Assembly: GCF_020103725.1 (NCBI RefSeq)
Contig: NZ_JAHXBG010000004.1
Coordinates: 493,723-557,722 of the forward strand
DNA: 64,000 nt
From: Hyalangium gracile
GTDB lineage: Bacteria > Myxococcota > Myxococcia > Myxococcales > Myxococcaceae
Direction of reading: 5' to 3'
Every line of letters starts with the position of its first letter. Position 1 is the stretch's first letter. Below the pieces are notes generated by a model. That model was not told the DNA's origin. It ran no database searches and saw nothing but the letters and a program-made list of their open reading frames with translations. Below are positions 52,801-62,023 of the stretch, piece after piece. The position numbers and the translations under genes were made by a program.

Positions 52801-54195
52801 CTACGGAGGCGGCGGGACGGTCGCCACCTGCCTGAAGACGTCGTTCGTCACCTGCCACAGCTCGATGGGCGAGGGCGCCTCGCCCGTGTCGTCGAAGAGC
52901 AGGCTGCCGCTGGCGCCCTCCACGTCGATGCTCCGGTTGGCGGCCAGGTCGCCCGCCGCGTCGAGGAAGTTGACGGAGGTGAGCTGGTAGGACTTGCCGC
53001 TCGACAGCCTGGTGAGCCCCTCCGCCATCTTCGGCCCCGTCACCGTGCCCGAGGTGCCCTGGCTGTAGGCCACCGCGAGGCCGAAGAGGTACATCGAGTC
53101 GTAGCTGTGCGCGGTGAAGGAGAAGTTGGAGGGGTCCCGGCCGTACTTCGCGATGAAGCGCGACTGGAAGGAGTCGAAGGCCTGGCCACCGTTCGGCGCT
53201 GGCGCGGTGCCGTAGGCGTCCTGGACCTGGGCCTTCACGGTCGCGTCCTCCAGCAGCGCCTGATCCTTGGCGCTGTCCGTGAAGAACCACCGGTGCCCCG
53301 CGCTCGCCTTGAGGTGGGTCGTGTTGCTGGCGCGCTTGACGATGAGCGACGCGTCATCCTCGAAGCCCACCACCACGGTCAGGTCGGGATCCTCCGCATC
53401 CAGCTTCGTCACCGCCGAGGTGATCGTCGACTCCGTCCTGCGCGTGTAGGGGAACGCCTTGACGATCTTGGCCGGGGGCTTGAGCAGCCCGGTGATGACG
53501 TTGAAGAGGCCCTGGCCGTACGGGTCATCCAGGTAGAGCAGGCCGATCTTCGTCGCCGAGGCGAAGCGCGAGTCGGTGGCGAGCAGGTTGGCGACGACCT
53601 TGCCCTGGATGACGTCCGAGGGGGCGGTGCGCCACAGCAGGCCCACGGTGCCGCCATTCCTGTCCGCCACGCCAGCCAGCTCGGGCGAGGTGGCGCTGGA
53701 GCTCATCGTCAGCACGTTGTTCTTCAGCGTCACCTCCGACGCCGCCAGCGTCTGGGTGCTCCCGCCCGTCATCAGCGCGACGATCTTCTTCTCGGTGACG
53801 AGCCACTGCGTCTGCAGCGCCGTCCGGGCGGGATCCCCGGCGGTGTCGCAGAAGTGCAGGGCGAGCTTCTTGCCCGCCGCGCCGCGCTGGTTGATCTCCT
53901 CGAGCGCGAGCAGGATGGCGTTGATGCCCTGCTGCTCGGACTCGTCCTTGCCCGCGTCGGGGTTCGTCGCCGACAGGCTCAGGGGCAGCGCCGCGCCGAT
54001 CTGCACCGCGTCCGCGCTGGGGTCGCCATACCGCTCGCCGCAGCCGGCGGGCAGGGGCACGCAGAAGTTCGCCGTGCACACCTGGTTCTCTCCGCAGTCG
54101 GTGCTGGTCTCGCACTCCGACAGTCCACCCGCGGTGGTGAGGCTGCAGCCACCGAGCAGGGCCGCCGACAGCATCAGGGATCCGAGCGCGCGCAT
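52801..54195 (-). CDS. ABC-type amino-acid binding lipoprotein (Peripla_BP_6), orphan
   Basis: The 464-residue lipoprotein (MLSAALLGGC, Cys17) first has a Cys-rich EGF-like head (CETSTDCGENQVCTANFCVPLPAGC). A two-lobe periplasmic binding fold like LivJ follows: VQIGAALPLSLSATNPDAG, QQGINAILLALEEINQRGAAGKKLALHFCDTAGDPARTALQTQWLV, LMTGGSTQTLAASEVTLKNNVLTMSSSATSPEL and FSFTAHSYDSMYLFGLAVAYSQ. No permease or ATPase is nearby, so it may act as a ligand sensor rather than in uptake. Its ATG overlaps the stop of the TPR gene by one base. Confidence 0.88.
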   Translation of the reverse strand: MRALGSLMLSAALLGGCSLTTAGGLSECETSTDCGENQVCTANFCVPLPAGCGERYGDPSADAVQIGAALPLSLSATNPDAGKDESEQQGINAILLALEEINQRGAAGKKLALHFCDTAGDPARTALQTQWLVTEKKIVALMTGGSTQTLAASEVTLKNNVLTMSSSATSPELAGVADRNGGTVGLLWRTAPSDVIQGKVVANLLATDSRFASATKIGLLYLDDPYGQGLFNVITGLLKPPAKIVKAFPYTRRTESTITSAVTKLDAEDPDLTVVVGFEDDASLIVKRASNTTHLKASAGHRWFFTDSAKDQALLEDATVKAQVQDAYGTAPAPNGGQAFDSFQSRFIAKYGRDPSNFSFTAHSYDSMYLFGLAVAYSQGTSGTVTGPKMAEGLTRLSSGKSYQLTSVNFLDAAGDLAANRSIDVEGASGSLLFDDTGEAPSPIELWQVTNDVFRQVATVPPPP

Positions 54196-55019
54196 CAGAA
54201 GCTCACCTCCACACCCGCCCCAGCGCCAGCCGGGGCGAGCGTCATCCGTACCTCTCCCTCCGCGGGAGGGCCTTCCTTGGGAAAGACGATGATGGCGCCG
54301 ATGGCGGCGGCCAGGCCCACTCCAAAGCCGATGTCCGCCAGCAGCGCCTTGCCGCGGACGTCATCGGCCGCCGTCTCCTTGCCCTCCACGTTGGTGGCCT
54401 TGTCGAACGTCTTGCGCGCATCCCGCGCCTGGAGGCCGAAGAAGATGCCCGCGCCCACGCTGGCGGCGGACAGGCCTCCCAGGCCGAAGGCGGCCAGCCG
54501 GGAGCGGCGGTAGGAGAGCATGGCCCGCTCGTACTCGGCGGCCCGCTGCTTCCGGGATTCCTCCTCGGCGCGCCGGGCGGCGGCCTGCTCCTCCTCGGCC
54601 TTCTTCCGGGCCGCCTCCGCCTCCTCCTGCAGGCGCTTGCGCTCGGCCTCGGCCGCGGCGGCGGTCTTCTCCTCCTTGTCGATGAGCACCCGCAGCCGGT
54701 CGATGGCCAGCGCCGAGCGCTTCAGCAGCGTGGGGTCCGACTCCTCCGTCTTCGTGCCCACGTACTGCTGGTAGTAGCTGAGCGCCTCTTTCAGGTCGCC
54801 GGCCTGCTCGTGGGAGCGGGCGATGTTGTAGAGCAGCTTCGGGTTGGGCTGGGCCTCCTGGGCCTTCTTCAGCACCTCGGCCGCCTCGCGATACTTGCCG
54901 GCGTTGTACAGCCGCTCGCCCTCCTTCACGAGCGCGGCGGGGCTCTTCGCGCCCTTCTGGGCCCACGCCGCCACGGGCGCCAGCGCCAGGGTCATCGACA
55001 ACAGGAAAGCCAGTCTCAT
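54195..55019 (-). CDS. Exported TPR/coiled-coil protein
   Basis: The 274-residue protein has a signal peptide (MRLAFLLSMTLALAPVAAWA-Q). Two TPR units (GERLYNAGKYREAAEVLKKAQEAQP, NIARSHEQAGDLKEALSYYQQYVG) come next. An Ala/Glu/Lys coiled coil (about 125-175, EAERKRLQEEAEAARKKAEEEQ and so on) leads to two membrane helices (LAAFGLGGLSAASVGAGIFFGL and ALLADIGFGVGLAAAIGAIIVF). It is the first gene of a two-gene operon with the binding lipoprotein and may present or tether it. Confidence 0.85.
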   Translation of the reverse strand: MRLAFLLSMTLALAPVAAWAQKGAKSPAALVKEGERLYNAGKYREAAEVLKKAQEAQPNPKLLYNIARSHEQAGDLKEALSYYQQYVGTKTEESDPTLLKRSALAIDRLRVLIDKEEKTAAAAEAERKRLQEEAEAARKKAEEEQAAARRAEEESRKQRAAEYERAMLSYRRSRLAAFGLGGLSAASVGAGIFFGLQARDARKTFDKATNVEGKETAADDVRGKALLADIGFGVGLAAAIGAIIVFPKEGPPAEGEVRMTLAPAGAGAGVEVSF

Positions 55020-55110
55020 GGGCCCAGCCTAGCGCCGAACCCGCCGCCGGGCGAAGAGGCGCACCCGGCTGGCAGAGGACCCCGGGCCGCGGGGGAAATC
55101 CCCAGCCCGG

Positions 55111-55152
55111 AAAACAGCGGGGCCGCCCAGCCTGGAAGGCGGGACGGCCCCG
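55111..55152 (-). terminator. Intrinsic terminator of pckG
   Basis: Read on the minus strand, CGGGGCCG (55152-55145) pairs perfectly with CGGCCCCG (55125-55118), with further GGG/CCC pairing inside, and is followed by CTGTTTTCC. A strong GC stem plus a short T run 28 bases past the pckG stop fits an intrinsic terminator. Confidence 0.6.
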
Positions 55153-55180
55153 GAGCGCCCTCGGTCGAGGAGCGAGGTGG

Positions 55181-56968
55181 CTAGTGGCCCAGGCGCGAGA
55201 TGAGGAGCTTGCGCTGGAGCATGAGCGCCTCGGGCGCCTTGGTGCCCAGCTGCTCGAAGAAGACCTCCTGGCTCTTGAGCTCGGCCTTCCACTCGTCGGC
55301 CTTGATGGAGGTGCTCTCCGCCATGGCCTCCGGGGAGATGTCCAGGCCCTTGGTGTTGATGTCACCCTGGCGCGGCACCCAGCCCAGCAGCGTCTCCTGG
55401 GTGGGCACGCGGCCGTTGACGCGGTTCACGATCCACTCCAGCACGCGCATGTTGTCGCCGTAGCCGGGCCACAGGTACTTGCCGTTCTTGTCCTGCCGGA
55501 ACCAGTTCACCTGGAAGATCTTCGGCAGGTGGGTGATGGACTTCTGCATGTCCAGCCAGTGCTGGAGGTAGTCCCCCATGTGGTAGCCGCAGAAGGGCAG
55601 CATGGCCATCGGGTCGCGGCGCACCACGCCCACCTTGCCGGTGGCCGCGGCCGTCGTCTCGCTGCCCATGGTGGCGCCCAGGAACACCCCGTGCGTCCAG
55701 TTGAAGGCCTGGAGCACCAGCGGGACGGTGGTGGAGCGGCGCCCGCCGAAGATGATGGCGCTGATGGGCACGCCCTGCGGATCATTCGCCTTGGGGCTGA
55801 TCGCCGGGTTGTTGGAGGCCGGAGCGGTGAAGCGGCTGTTGGGGTGCGCCGCCTTCTCGCCGTTGCCCGGCTTCCAGGGCTTGCCCTGCCAGTCGACGAG
55901 CTCGGAGGGCACCTCGCCGTCCTTGCCCTCCCACCACACGTCCCCGTCGGGCGTCATCGCCACGTTGGTGAACAGGGTGTCCCTGGCGATGGTGGCCATC
56001 GCGTTGGGGTTGGTCTTGTTGTTGGTGCCCGGCACCACGCCGAAGTAGCCCGCCTCGGGGTTGATGGCGTACAGCCGGCCGTCCGGGCCGGGCCGCATCC
56101 AGGCGATGTCGTCGCCGACGGTCTCCACCTTCCAGCCCTTGTACTCGCCGGGCGGAATCATCATCGCGAAGTTCGTCTTGCCGCAGGCGGACGGGAAGGC
56201 GGCGGCCACGTAGGTCGTCTCGCCCTGGGGGCTGGTGACACCCAGGATGAGCATGTGCTCGGCCAGCCAGCCCTCCTCGCGGCCCAGGTAGCTGCCGATG
56301 CGCAGCGCCAGGCACTTCTTGCCCAGCAGCACGTTGCCGCCGTAGCCGGAGCCGAAGCTCCAGATGGTGTTGTCCTGGGGGAAGTGGCAGATGTAGCGGC
56401 GGTCCGGGTTGACGTCGCCGGTGCTGTGCAGGCCGCGGTTGAAGTCGTCCGACTCGCCCAGCATGTCCAGGGCGCCCTTCCCCATGCGCGTCATGATCCG
56501 CATGTTGAGCGCCACGTAGATGCTGTCGGTGAGCTCCACGCCGATCTTCGCGTAGGGGCTGCCCAGCGGGCCCATGACGTAGGGCACCACGTACATGGTG
56601 CGGCCCTTCATGCAGCCGTCGAAGAGCTGGCCCAGCTTGGTGTAGGCCTCCTCGGGGTCCATCCAGTTGTTGGTGGGCCCGGCGTCCGTCTTGTTGGGCG
56701 TGCAGATGAAGGTGAGGTGCTCCACGCGCGCCACGTCATTGGGGTTGGAGCGGTGCAGGTAGCAGCCAGGGCGCTTCTCCTGGTTGAGGGGGATGAGGAT
56801 GCCCTCCTTCACCGCCTGCTCCGTCAGCCGCTTCTTCTCCTCCTCGGAGCCGTCGCACCAGACGATGCGGTCCGGCTGCGTCATCCGCGCGCAGCGGGAC
56901 ACCCACTGGAGCAGGGCCTGGTTCTTCGTCGGCGCGTTGCTCACGGCCGCCATCTGCGTCGAAGCCAT
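55181..56968 (-). CDS. pckG: Phosphoenolpyruvate carboxykinase (GTP)
   Basis: The 595-residue enzyme converts oxaloacetate and GTP to phosphoenolpyruvate, CO2 and GDP, the entry step of gluconeogenesis. The P-loop with the reactive cysteine, [13 protein letters not shown], the metal/substrate motif [12 protein letters not shown], and [26 protein letters not shown] near the C-terminus mark the GTP-dependent class. The length is normal. ATG 56968 is chosen (GAGGAA eight bases upstream). It is divergent from an SLC13 transporter, which could feed it C4 acids. Confidence 0.96.
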   Translation of the reverse strand: MASTQMAAVSNAPTKNQALLQWVSRCARMTQPDRIVWCDGSEEEKKRLTEQAVKEGILIPLNQEKRPGCYLHRSNPNDVARVEHLTFICTPNKTDAGPTNNWMDPEEAYTKLGQLFDGCMKGRTMYVVPYVMGPLGSPYAKIGVELTDSIYVALNMRIMTRMGKGALDMLGESDDFNRGLHSTGDVNPDRRYICHFPQDNTIWSFGSGYGGNVLLGKKCLALRIGSYLGREEGWLAEHMLILGVTSPQGETTYVAAAFPSACGKTNFAMMIPPGEYKGWKVETVGDDIAWMRPGPDGRLYAINPEAGYFGVVPGTNNKTNPNAMATIARDTLFTNVAMTPDGDVWWEGKDGEVPSELVDWQGKPWKPGNGEKAAHPNSRFTAPASNNPAISPKANDPQGVPISAIIFGGRRSTTVPLVLQAFNWTHGVFLGATMGSETTAAATGKVGVVRRDPMAMLPFCGYHMGDYLQHWLDMQKSITHLPKIFQVNWFRQDKNGKYLWPGYGDNMRVLEWIVNRVNGRVPTQETLLGWVPRQGDINTKGLDISPEAMAESTSIKADEWKAELKSQEVFFEQLGTKAPEALMLQRKLLISRLGH

Positions 56969-57230
56969 GGAAGTTTCCTCGTGTCGTCTCAAGTGAAATA
57001 TCCCCCCCTTGCGGGTCCCTTGCCGAGAGCGCGGGACGGTAGCAACAAGGGAAGGTCGAAAACTTCAGGGAGCACCCCTCCAAAAGCAACACCCGTCCGG
57101 CAGTGAACCTGCCGGGTGAACAGGGCTCCTCTAATTTCACTTATCAGGAGGGGAGCTTTCATTAGCTGACGCTGCACTGCGTCGAGGCCTCGCCCCTGGG
57201 CGCACCTGCCCCCACGTTGCTGGCGAACCC

Positions 57231-59135
57231 ATGTCCATCGCCATCGTCCTGGCCATCGTCGTCGTCGCGCTGGTGCTCTTCTCCCTGGATACGATTCCCA
57301 TCGAGGTGAGCTCACTCACCGTGGTGTGTCTGCTGGCCATCACCCGGGTGCTGACGCCGGAGCAGGCCTTCGAGGGGTTCAGCAACGACACCGTCATCTT
57401 CATCTTCACCCTGCTGGCGATGACGCAGGGGCTCGCCTCCACGGGCGTGGTGCAGCTCATCGGGCAGCGGCTCGCCTTCTTCGCGCGCTACGGGCACCAG
57501 GTGTTCGTGCTGGCGATGATGGGGGCGGTGGCGGCCTTCTCGTCCATCATCTCCAACACGGTGACGACGGCGGCGTTCCTGCCGGTGGCCATCGGCGCGG
57601 CGCACCGGGCCAAGGTGCCCAAGAGCAAGGTGCTGCTGCCGCTGGCGTACGCGTCGATGATGGGGGGGATGGTGTTCCTGTACGGCACCTCCACCAACCT
57701 GGTGGCCTCGGCGGCCATGGAGAAGCTGGGGATGAAGGGCATCGGGGTGGCGGAGCTGGCCCCGGTGGGCCTGCCGGTGGCGGTGCTGGGCATCCTGGTG
57801 GTGGTGCTGCTGGGGCCGCTGCTGCTGCCAGCGCGCGTGGGGCAGGGTGGGGTGAGCGAGTGGTCGCTGCGCGACTACCTCACGGAGGCGGTGCTGCCCC
57901 CGGGCTCGCAGTACCTGGGCAAGGAGCTGGCCGAGCTCACCGAGGGGCTGGGGCTGCGCGTCATCGGCCTGGTCCGGGGCGGGCAGGCCACGCCGGCGAT
58001 GCCCTCGTACCGGCTGGTGGGCGACGAGCGCATCATCGTCGAGGGCAAGCGCGAGGACATCATGCGGGTGAAGGATCTGCAGGGCATCGAGATCCGCCCG
58101 GATGTGAGGCTGGGGGATGCGGAGCTGGACTCGCGGGGCATGCTGCTGGTGGAGGCCAGCGTGCCGCCCGGAAGCCCGCTGGTGGGGCGCAGCCTGAAGG
58201 AGGTGCTCTTCGTCGAGCGCTACGGGCTGGTGGCGCTGGCGCTGCACCGCAAGCCGGCCATCCAGCGGCTCACCAAGCTGCAGATGCTGGGGCGCATCTT
58301 CGGCGAGCAGTCGCTGTCGGCCATGCCGCTGTCGGTGGGGGATGTGCTGCTGCTGCGCGGGCCGCGCGCGCGCGTGGCGGAGCTGGCCGACGGCACCTCG
58401 CTGCTGGTGCTCAGCGACCTGGACTACCAGCCGCCGCGCTATCCGAAGGCGCTGCTGGCGGTGTTCCTCTTCCTGGGGGCGCTGGCGGCGGGCTCGCTGG
58501 GGGTGGTGCCGATGTCGGTGGCGGGGCTGGCGGGGATGCTGGCGATGATCGTCACCGGCTGCGTGGACGCGCGCATCGCCTTCCGGGTGGACTGGCGCGT
58601 GGTGCTGCTCATCGGCTCGATGATGGCGCTGGGCGTGGCCATGGAGGTGAGCGGCGCCGGCAAGTACCTGGGGAACATGGTGGCGCAGCTGGGGGCCTAT
58701 GGCGGGCCGCGCACGGTGCTGGCGCTGTTGATGGTGCTGACCATCGTGCTGTCGGCGCCCATGAGCAACCAGGCGGCGGCGCTGGTGGTGCTGCCGGTGG
58801 CCGTCAGCGCCGCGGCGCAGCTGGGCGTGGACGCGCGGCCGTTCGCCATCGGCGTGACGCTGGCGGCGAGCTGCTCGTTCATCACGCCGCTGGAGCCGAG
58901 CTGCGTGCTCGTCTACGGCCCGGGGCACTACCGCTTCACGGACTTCTTCCGGCTGGGCACGCCGCTGACCTCGCTGCTGCTGGCCTTCCTGGTGTTCGTG
59001 GTGCCGGTGGTGTGGCCCTTCCACGGCAAGGGGCCGGAGGCGCCAGGAGGCCGGGTGCCGGTCAGCCTGAACGCGCCGGGCCTGGAAGCGCCCGGCGTGC
59101 CTGGCGCGGAGCGCCTCCCGGCCCTGGGCCGATGA
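57231..59135 (+). CDS. SLC13/DASS-family transporter with two RCK-C domains
   Basis: The 634-residue membrane protein has two halves of helices around a soluble middle (about 205-400) with two RCK_C (TrkA-C) domains: AVLPPGSQYLGKELAEL...LRVIGLVRGG and ASVPPGSPLVGRSLKEVLFVERYGLVALALHR. Each membrane half keeps the sodium/substrate motif of the family: ISNTVTTAAFLPVAIGAA and MSNQAAALVVLPVAVSAA. Members carry dicarboxylates, sulphate or related anions with sodium. It faces pckG across 262 bases, which suggests C4-dicarboxylate uptake, but that is inferred. Confidence 0.92.
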   Translation: MSIAIVLAIVVVALVLFSLDTIPIEVSSLTVVCLLAITRVLTPEQAFEGFSNDTVIFIFTLLAMTQGLASTGVVQLIGQRLAFFARYGHQVFVLAMMGAVAAFSSIISNTVTTAAFLPVAIGAAHRAKVPKSKVLLPLAYASMMGGMVFLYGTSTNLVASAAMEKLGMKGIGVAELAPVGLPVAVLGILVVVLLGPLLLPARVGQGGVSEWSLRDYLTEAVLPPGSQYLGKELAELTEGLGLRVIGLVRGGQATPAMPSYRLVGDERIIVEGKREDIMRVKDLQGIEIRPDVRLGDAELDSRGMLLVEASVPPGSPLVGRSLKEVLFVERYGLVALALHRKPAIQRLTKLQMLGRIFGEQSLSAMPLSVGDVLLLRGPRARVAELADGTSLLVLSDLDYQPPRYPKALLAVFLFLGALAAGSLGVVPMSVAGLAGMLAMIVTGCVDARIAFRVDWRVVLLIGSMMALGVAMEVSGAGKYLGNMVAQLGAYGGPRTVLALLMVLTIVLSAPMSNQAAALVVLPVAVSAAAQLGVDARPFAIGVTLAASCSFITPLEPSCVLVYGPGHYRFTDFFRLGTPLTSLLLAFLVFVVPVVWPFHGKGPEAPGGRVPVSLNAPGLEAPGVPGAERLPALGR

Positions 59136-59141
59136 GGCCGG

Positions 59142-59627
59142 CTACATGCCGGAGGTCAGACCGCCGATGGTCAGGCCATCCACGGCGCTGATGCGGCCGC
59201 GCCAGAGGATGCCGCCCTGCTGGCTGGGGATGGGCTGCTGGCCGGGGGTGTAGAACTTGGCGTCCATCAGGTGGACGAAGTTGGGATCGTAGTTCTGGTT
59301 CTCGCCGTTGTTGCTCGCGTCGAGCGCCGACTTGATGGCCTTGCCGAAGCGCTCGGTGATCTTCGCGAAGGCGGGCGCGGGGGCCGGGGCCTGGGTGAGC
59401 TGCTGGCCCACCTGCTCGAAGTACCACTGCGCGCTGATGAGCTGGCCGGAGACGAGCATCCCGCCCGTGCTCAGGGTGACCGGCACGCCGAGCTTGGAGT
59501 TCGGGTACATCTGCTCGAGGAGGTTGGACAGCGTCTGGAGGAAGCGGTCCTGGGTGCTGCCGCGCTGCCACAGGCGGTGGATCTCATCTGCGGACTGCTG
59601 CTGCCCGGTCGCTGCTTTGTCGGCCAT
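59142..59627 (-). CDS. GvpU-like / uncharacterised protein
   Basis: The 161-residue cytosolic protein contains NSKLGVPVTLSTGGMLVSGQLISAQWYFEQVGQQL, which recalls the core of the gas vesicle accessory protein GvpU (strand pair with VSG-x-LIS-x-x-YF). There are no other gas vesicle genes here, and myxobacteria are not known for gas vesicles, so the true role is probably different. ATG 59627 was picked by composition; no strong ribosome site. Confidence 0.5.
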   Translation of the reverse strand: MADKAATGQQQSADEIHRLWQRGSTQDRFLQTLSNLLEQMYPNSKLGVPVTLSTGGMLVSGQLISAQWYFEQVGQQLTQAPAPAPAFAKITERFGKAIKSALDASNNGENQNYDPNFVHLMDAKFYTPGQQPIPSQQGGILWRGRISAVDGLTIGGLTSGM

Positions 59628-59714
59628 GGAGTGACTCGCGAGTCTGGGGTGGGAAGCGGCAACCATACCGACGCGTCGCCACCCACGCTAGATCTCTCAC
59701 GGATCCGATTCGGA

Positions 59715-60335
59715 TCAGTGGATCGCGGCGCGCACGCCGATGGAGACCAGCACCTGCGCCTCGTGGGCCAGCAGCGTCTCCAGCCGCTCGCGCACCGCCG
59801 GCTCGTCTCCGCCGGCCGTCACGGCGAGCCGGTAGAAGAGGGACTGGTGCCCGTCCTCGGACTGGGCCAGCTCTCCATAGAAGCGGCGCAGGGCGGGATC
59901 CTCGAGCCCCTCGGCGAGCAGCGAGAGCCGCTCGCAGGAGCGCGCCTCGATGATGGCCGCCACCAGCAGCCGGTCCACCTTCCGCTCTCCGGCCGGCGTG
60001 CGGATGAGCTTCTGCAGCCCCTGGGCGTACGGATCGCCCGCGTCCTTGGTGAGCGTCAGCCCGCGGGCGGCCATCAGGTCCAGCACGCGGGCCAGGTGGG
60101 CGCTCTCCTCGCGAGCCAGCCGCGCCATCTGCGCCGGCAGGCCGGGCAGCTCCGGGTACGCCTGCATCATCGAGAGCGCGTTCGCCGCGGCCTTCTTCTC
60201 GCAGTGGGCATGGTCGACGAGCACCTCGTCGAAGCGCTCGAGCGCCTGCGGCAGCCAGCGCGGATCCGTGGCCGAGTGGAGGATGACGGGGCCCTCACCA
60301 GAGAGGGGGCGGCGGCTGGGCGTGGGGCGAGACAT
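59715..60335 (-). CDS. miaE: MiaE-like tRNA hydroxylase
   Basis: The 206-residue diiron protein has VDHAHCEKKAAANALSMM with the Glu/His ligands, RLAREESAHLARVLDLM (second E-x-x-H) and later AIIEARSCERLSLLAEGL and ELAQSEDGHQSLFYRLA (third and fourth ligands), the MiaE ferritin-like pattern. MiaE hydroxylates the isopentenyl group of ms2i6A37 in tRNA. ATG 60335 is chosen. It lies near a GNAT gene on the same strand. Confidence 0.88.
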   Translation of the reverse strand: MSRPTPSRRPLSGEGPVILHSATDPRWLPQALERFDEVLVDHAHCEKKAAANALSMMQAYPELPGLPAQMARLAREESAHLARVLDLMAARGLTLTKDAGDPYAQGLQKLIRTPAGERKVDRLLVAAIIEARSCERLSLLAEGLEDPALRRFYGELAQSEDGHQSLFYRLAVTAGGDEPAVRERLETLLAHEAQVLVSIGVRAAIH

Positions 60336-60378
60336 GGCGGCGCGCGACAATCTACGGCAACCGGAGCGAGGGTGGGGC

Positions 60379-61221
60379 CTATTCCAGGAGGACCAGGCGG
60401 TGCACGCGGCCCGCCAGGAAGCCCACCTTGCGCGCGATGCGGGCCAGGCTCTCGTCCTTCTCGTCCACCCGCAGCACCAGCCGCGGCAGCGAGGACAGCA
60501 GGTGCCGGGAGATCTGCCCCAGGCACAGCGTGGCGTGCCCCTTGTGGCGCTCCTGGGGCACCGTGTACAGGCCCTCCAGCTCCGCGCCGTGCTGCGAGCG
60601 GCTGCCGATGTCCACCTTGAACACCAGCGCCCCGTTCTCCTCCAGCACGTAGGTGCGCCGGCCGCGCACGCGCTGCATGACGCGCGCCTCGTACCCGTCC
60701 GGATCCTCCTCGAGCGGGTTGCGCTCCATCGTCTCGCGCACGGCGCCCAGGGCCAGCGGCATCAGCCGGGGCAGATCCTCCTCGCGGGCCAGCCGCAGGG
60801 TGGGGTTGGTGAAGGGGCCCAGGTCATCCGCGGACACGGCGAACAGGCGCTGCACCCGGGACAGCTTGGGCCTGGCGTTGTGGCCCAGCAGGCGCACCAG
60901 CGCGTCCACCGCGGGCTTTTCGCCCAGCGAGGCCTGGAGCCGGACCTGGGGGCCCAGGCTCTCGGCGAGCTCGGAGATGAAGGCGGGGTCGCTCGCCGAG
61001 GGCACCACCAGCCCGCCATCTCCGCCCACGAAGAGGGCCGCGGTCAGCGTCTTGCCGTCGAAGCGGCCATGGAAGGCGAACCGGGCCCGGCCGGCGCGTG
61101 GGACGATGCCGAACTCCTCGAAGAGACCGAGCAGGTAGATGTTGTGCGTCGAGTCCTTGGCCAGGAACGACCGCAGGGCATCCGAGTGCTGAGGACCGAG
61201 CTGTTCGATGGTGGCGGGCAT
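60379..61221 (-). CDS. GNAT-family N-acetyltransferase (DUF4081-like N-terminus)
   Basis: The 280-residue protein has an N-terminal region of the DUF4081 type (LRSFLAKDSTHNIYLLGLFEEFG...) that mimics a GNAT fold. A catalytic C-terminal GNAT domain follows: GALVFKVDIGSRSQHGAELEGLYTVPQERHKGHATLCLGQISRHLL, where the RHKGHAT loop binds acetyl-CoA. Substrate unknown; it is 43 bases upstream of miaE and probably shares its transcript. Confidence 0.88.
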   Translation of the reverse strand: MPATIEQLGPQHSDALRSFLAKDSTHNIYLLGLFEEFGIVPRAGRARFAFHGRFDGKTLTAALFVGGDGGLVVPSASDPAFISELAESLGPQVRLQASLGEKPAVDALVRLLGHNARPKLSRVQRLFAVSADDLGPFTNPTLRLAREEDLPRLMPLALGAVRETMERNPLEEDPDGYEARVMQRVRGRRTYVLEENGALVFKVDIGSRSQHGAELEGLYTVPQERHKGHATLCLGQISRHLLSSLPRLVLRVDEKDESLARIARKVGFLAGRVHRLVLLE

Positions 61222-61294
61222 GCGGGGCGGGTCAGGCGGACCTGAGAGAGTCGGGCATGCGGCGGGGCGGAGAGCACCTTACGCAAAGGGGGGC

Positions 61295-61936
61295 TCAACG
61301 GCCAGCATCCGCACCCGGTATGAAGCGGAAGGGGTAGGTGATGGTGACCCTGCCCCCCCCTCGGGGTGCCGGAAAGCGGACATCCAGCAGGGAATCCAGG
61401 AAGCAGGAGAGGGCGAACGGGTCCTGGATGGTGGTCTCCACCACCTCTCCGTCCCGGAAGTGGCCCGTCAGCCCCTGGCCCTCGAGGGTGAACCTCAGCG
61501 TCACCGACTGGGGCCCGGCGTAGCGCTCGGCCACGTCCTGGAAGCACTGGCGCATCAGCGGCACCACCGTCTGGATGGCCCGGCGCACGTCCTCTTTGTC
61601 CACCGTGCCGGTGGAGGTTTCCTGGCGGGGCTCGGCCTCTGGGATGGTGACGGGAGGAGGCGGCGGGGAGCGGGACGGAAGTGTCGAGCCTTCGCCGAAG
61701 GTACGGGACGGAGGCGGGGAGGGCGGAGTCCCACCAGGAGGGCTCGGAGGCGCCACCGGCGAGGGCTGCGGCGGGGCCGTGCGAGCAGGCGCGGGTGAGG
61801 AGGGCGTGGGCAGCCCGGTGCTCGCATCGGGTTCAGGGGCGGAGGAGGGCGGCGTCGGCCGGGTGAGCCAGAGCGCCAGCGCACACAGGACCACGAAGGG
61901 AATGAGCACCCCGAGCAGGATGGAGCGGCCCGACAT
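61295..61936 (-). CDS. AgmX/PglI-type C-terminal domain protein with Pro-rich linker
   Basis: The 213-residue protein starts at ATG 61936 with one membrane helix (SILLGVLIPFVVLCALALWLT). A 75-residue Pro/Ser linker and a C-terminal domain follow: DVRRAIQTVVPLMRQCFQDVAERYAGPQSVTLRFTLEGQGLTGHFRDGEVVETTIQDPFALSCFLDSLLDVRFPAPRGGGRVTITYPFRF. That domain, with its two cysteines, is the one found at the end of gliding proteins AgmX and PglI in Myxococcus and resembles a TonB-C fold. The layout fits an inner-membrane protein reaching across the periplasm. Confidence 0.82.
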   Translation of the reverse strand: MSGRSILLGVLIPFVVLCALALWLTRPTPPSSAPEPDASTGLPTPSSPAPARTAPPQPSPVAPPSPPGGTPPSPPPSRTFGEGSTLPSRSPPPPPVTIPEAEPRQETSTGTVDKEDVRRAIQTVVPLMRQCFQDVAERYAGPQSVTLRFTLEGQGLTGHFRDGEVVETTIQDPFALSCFLDSLLDVRFPAPRGGGRVTITYPFRFIPGADAGR

Positions 61937-62023
61937 GTCGCGCACTATGCACCGGCGGTTACCGCTTGGGGGTGGAAACCCTGTATCCTTGGGAGCCGCA
62001 GCACCTGAAGTCGGGAGGGGACC

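Noticed and set aside
55184..57106. A 640-codon open frame on the plus strand
   Set aside because: Antisense to pckG over its length; the Val/His/Gly/Ala composition is typical of a mirror frame.
57312..59024. A 570-codon minus-strand frame very rich in His, Gln and Arg
   Set aside because: Antisense to the SLC13 transporter; the composition is explained by reversed hydrophobic codons.
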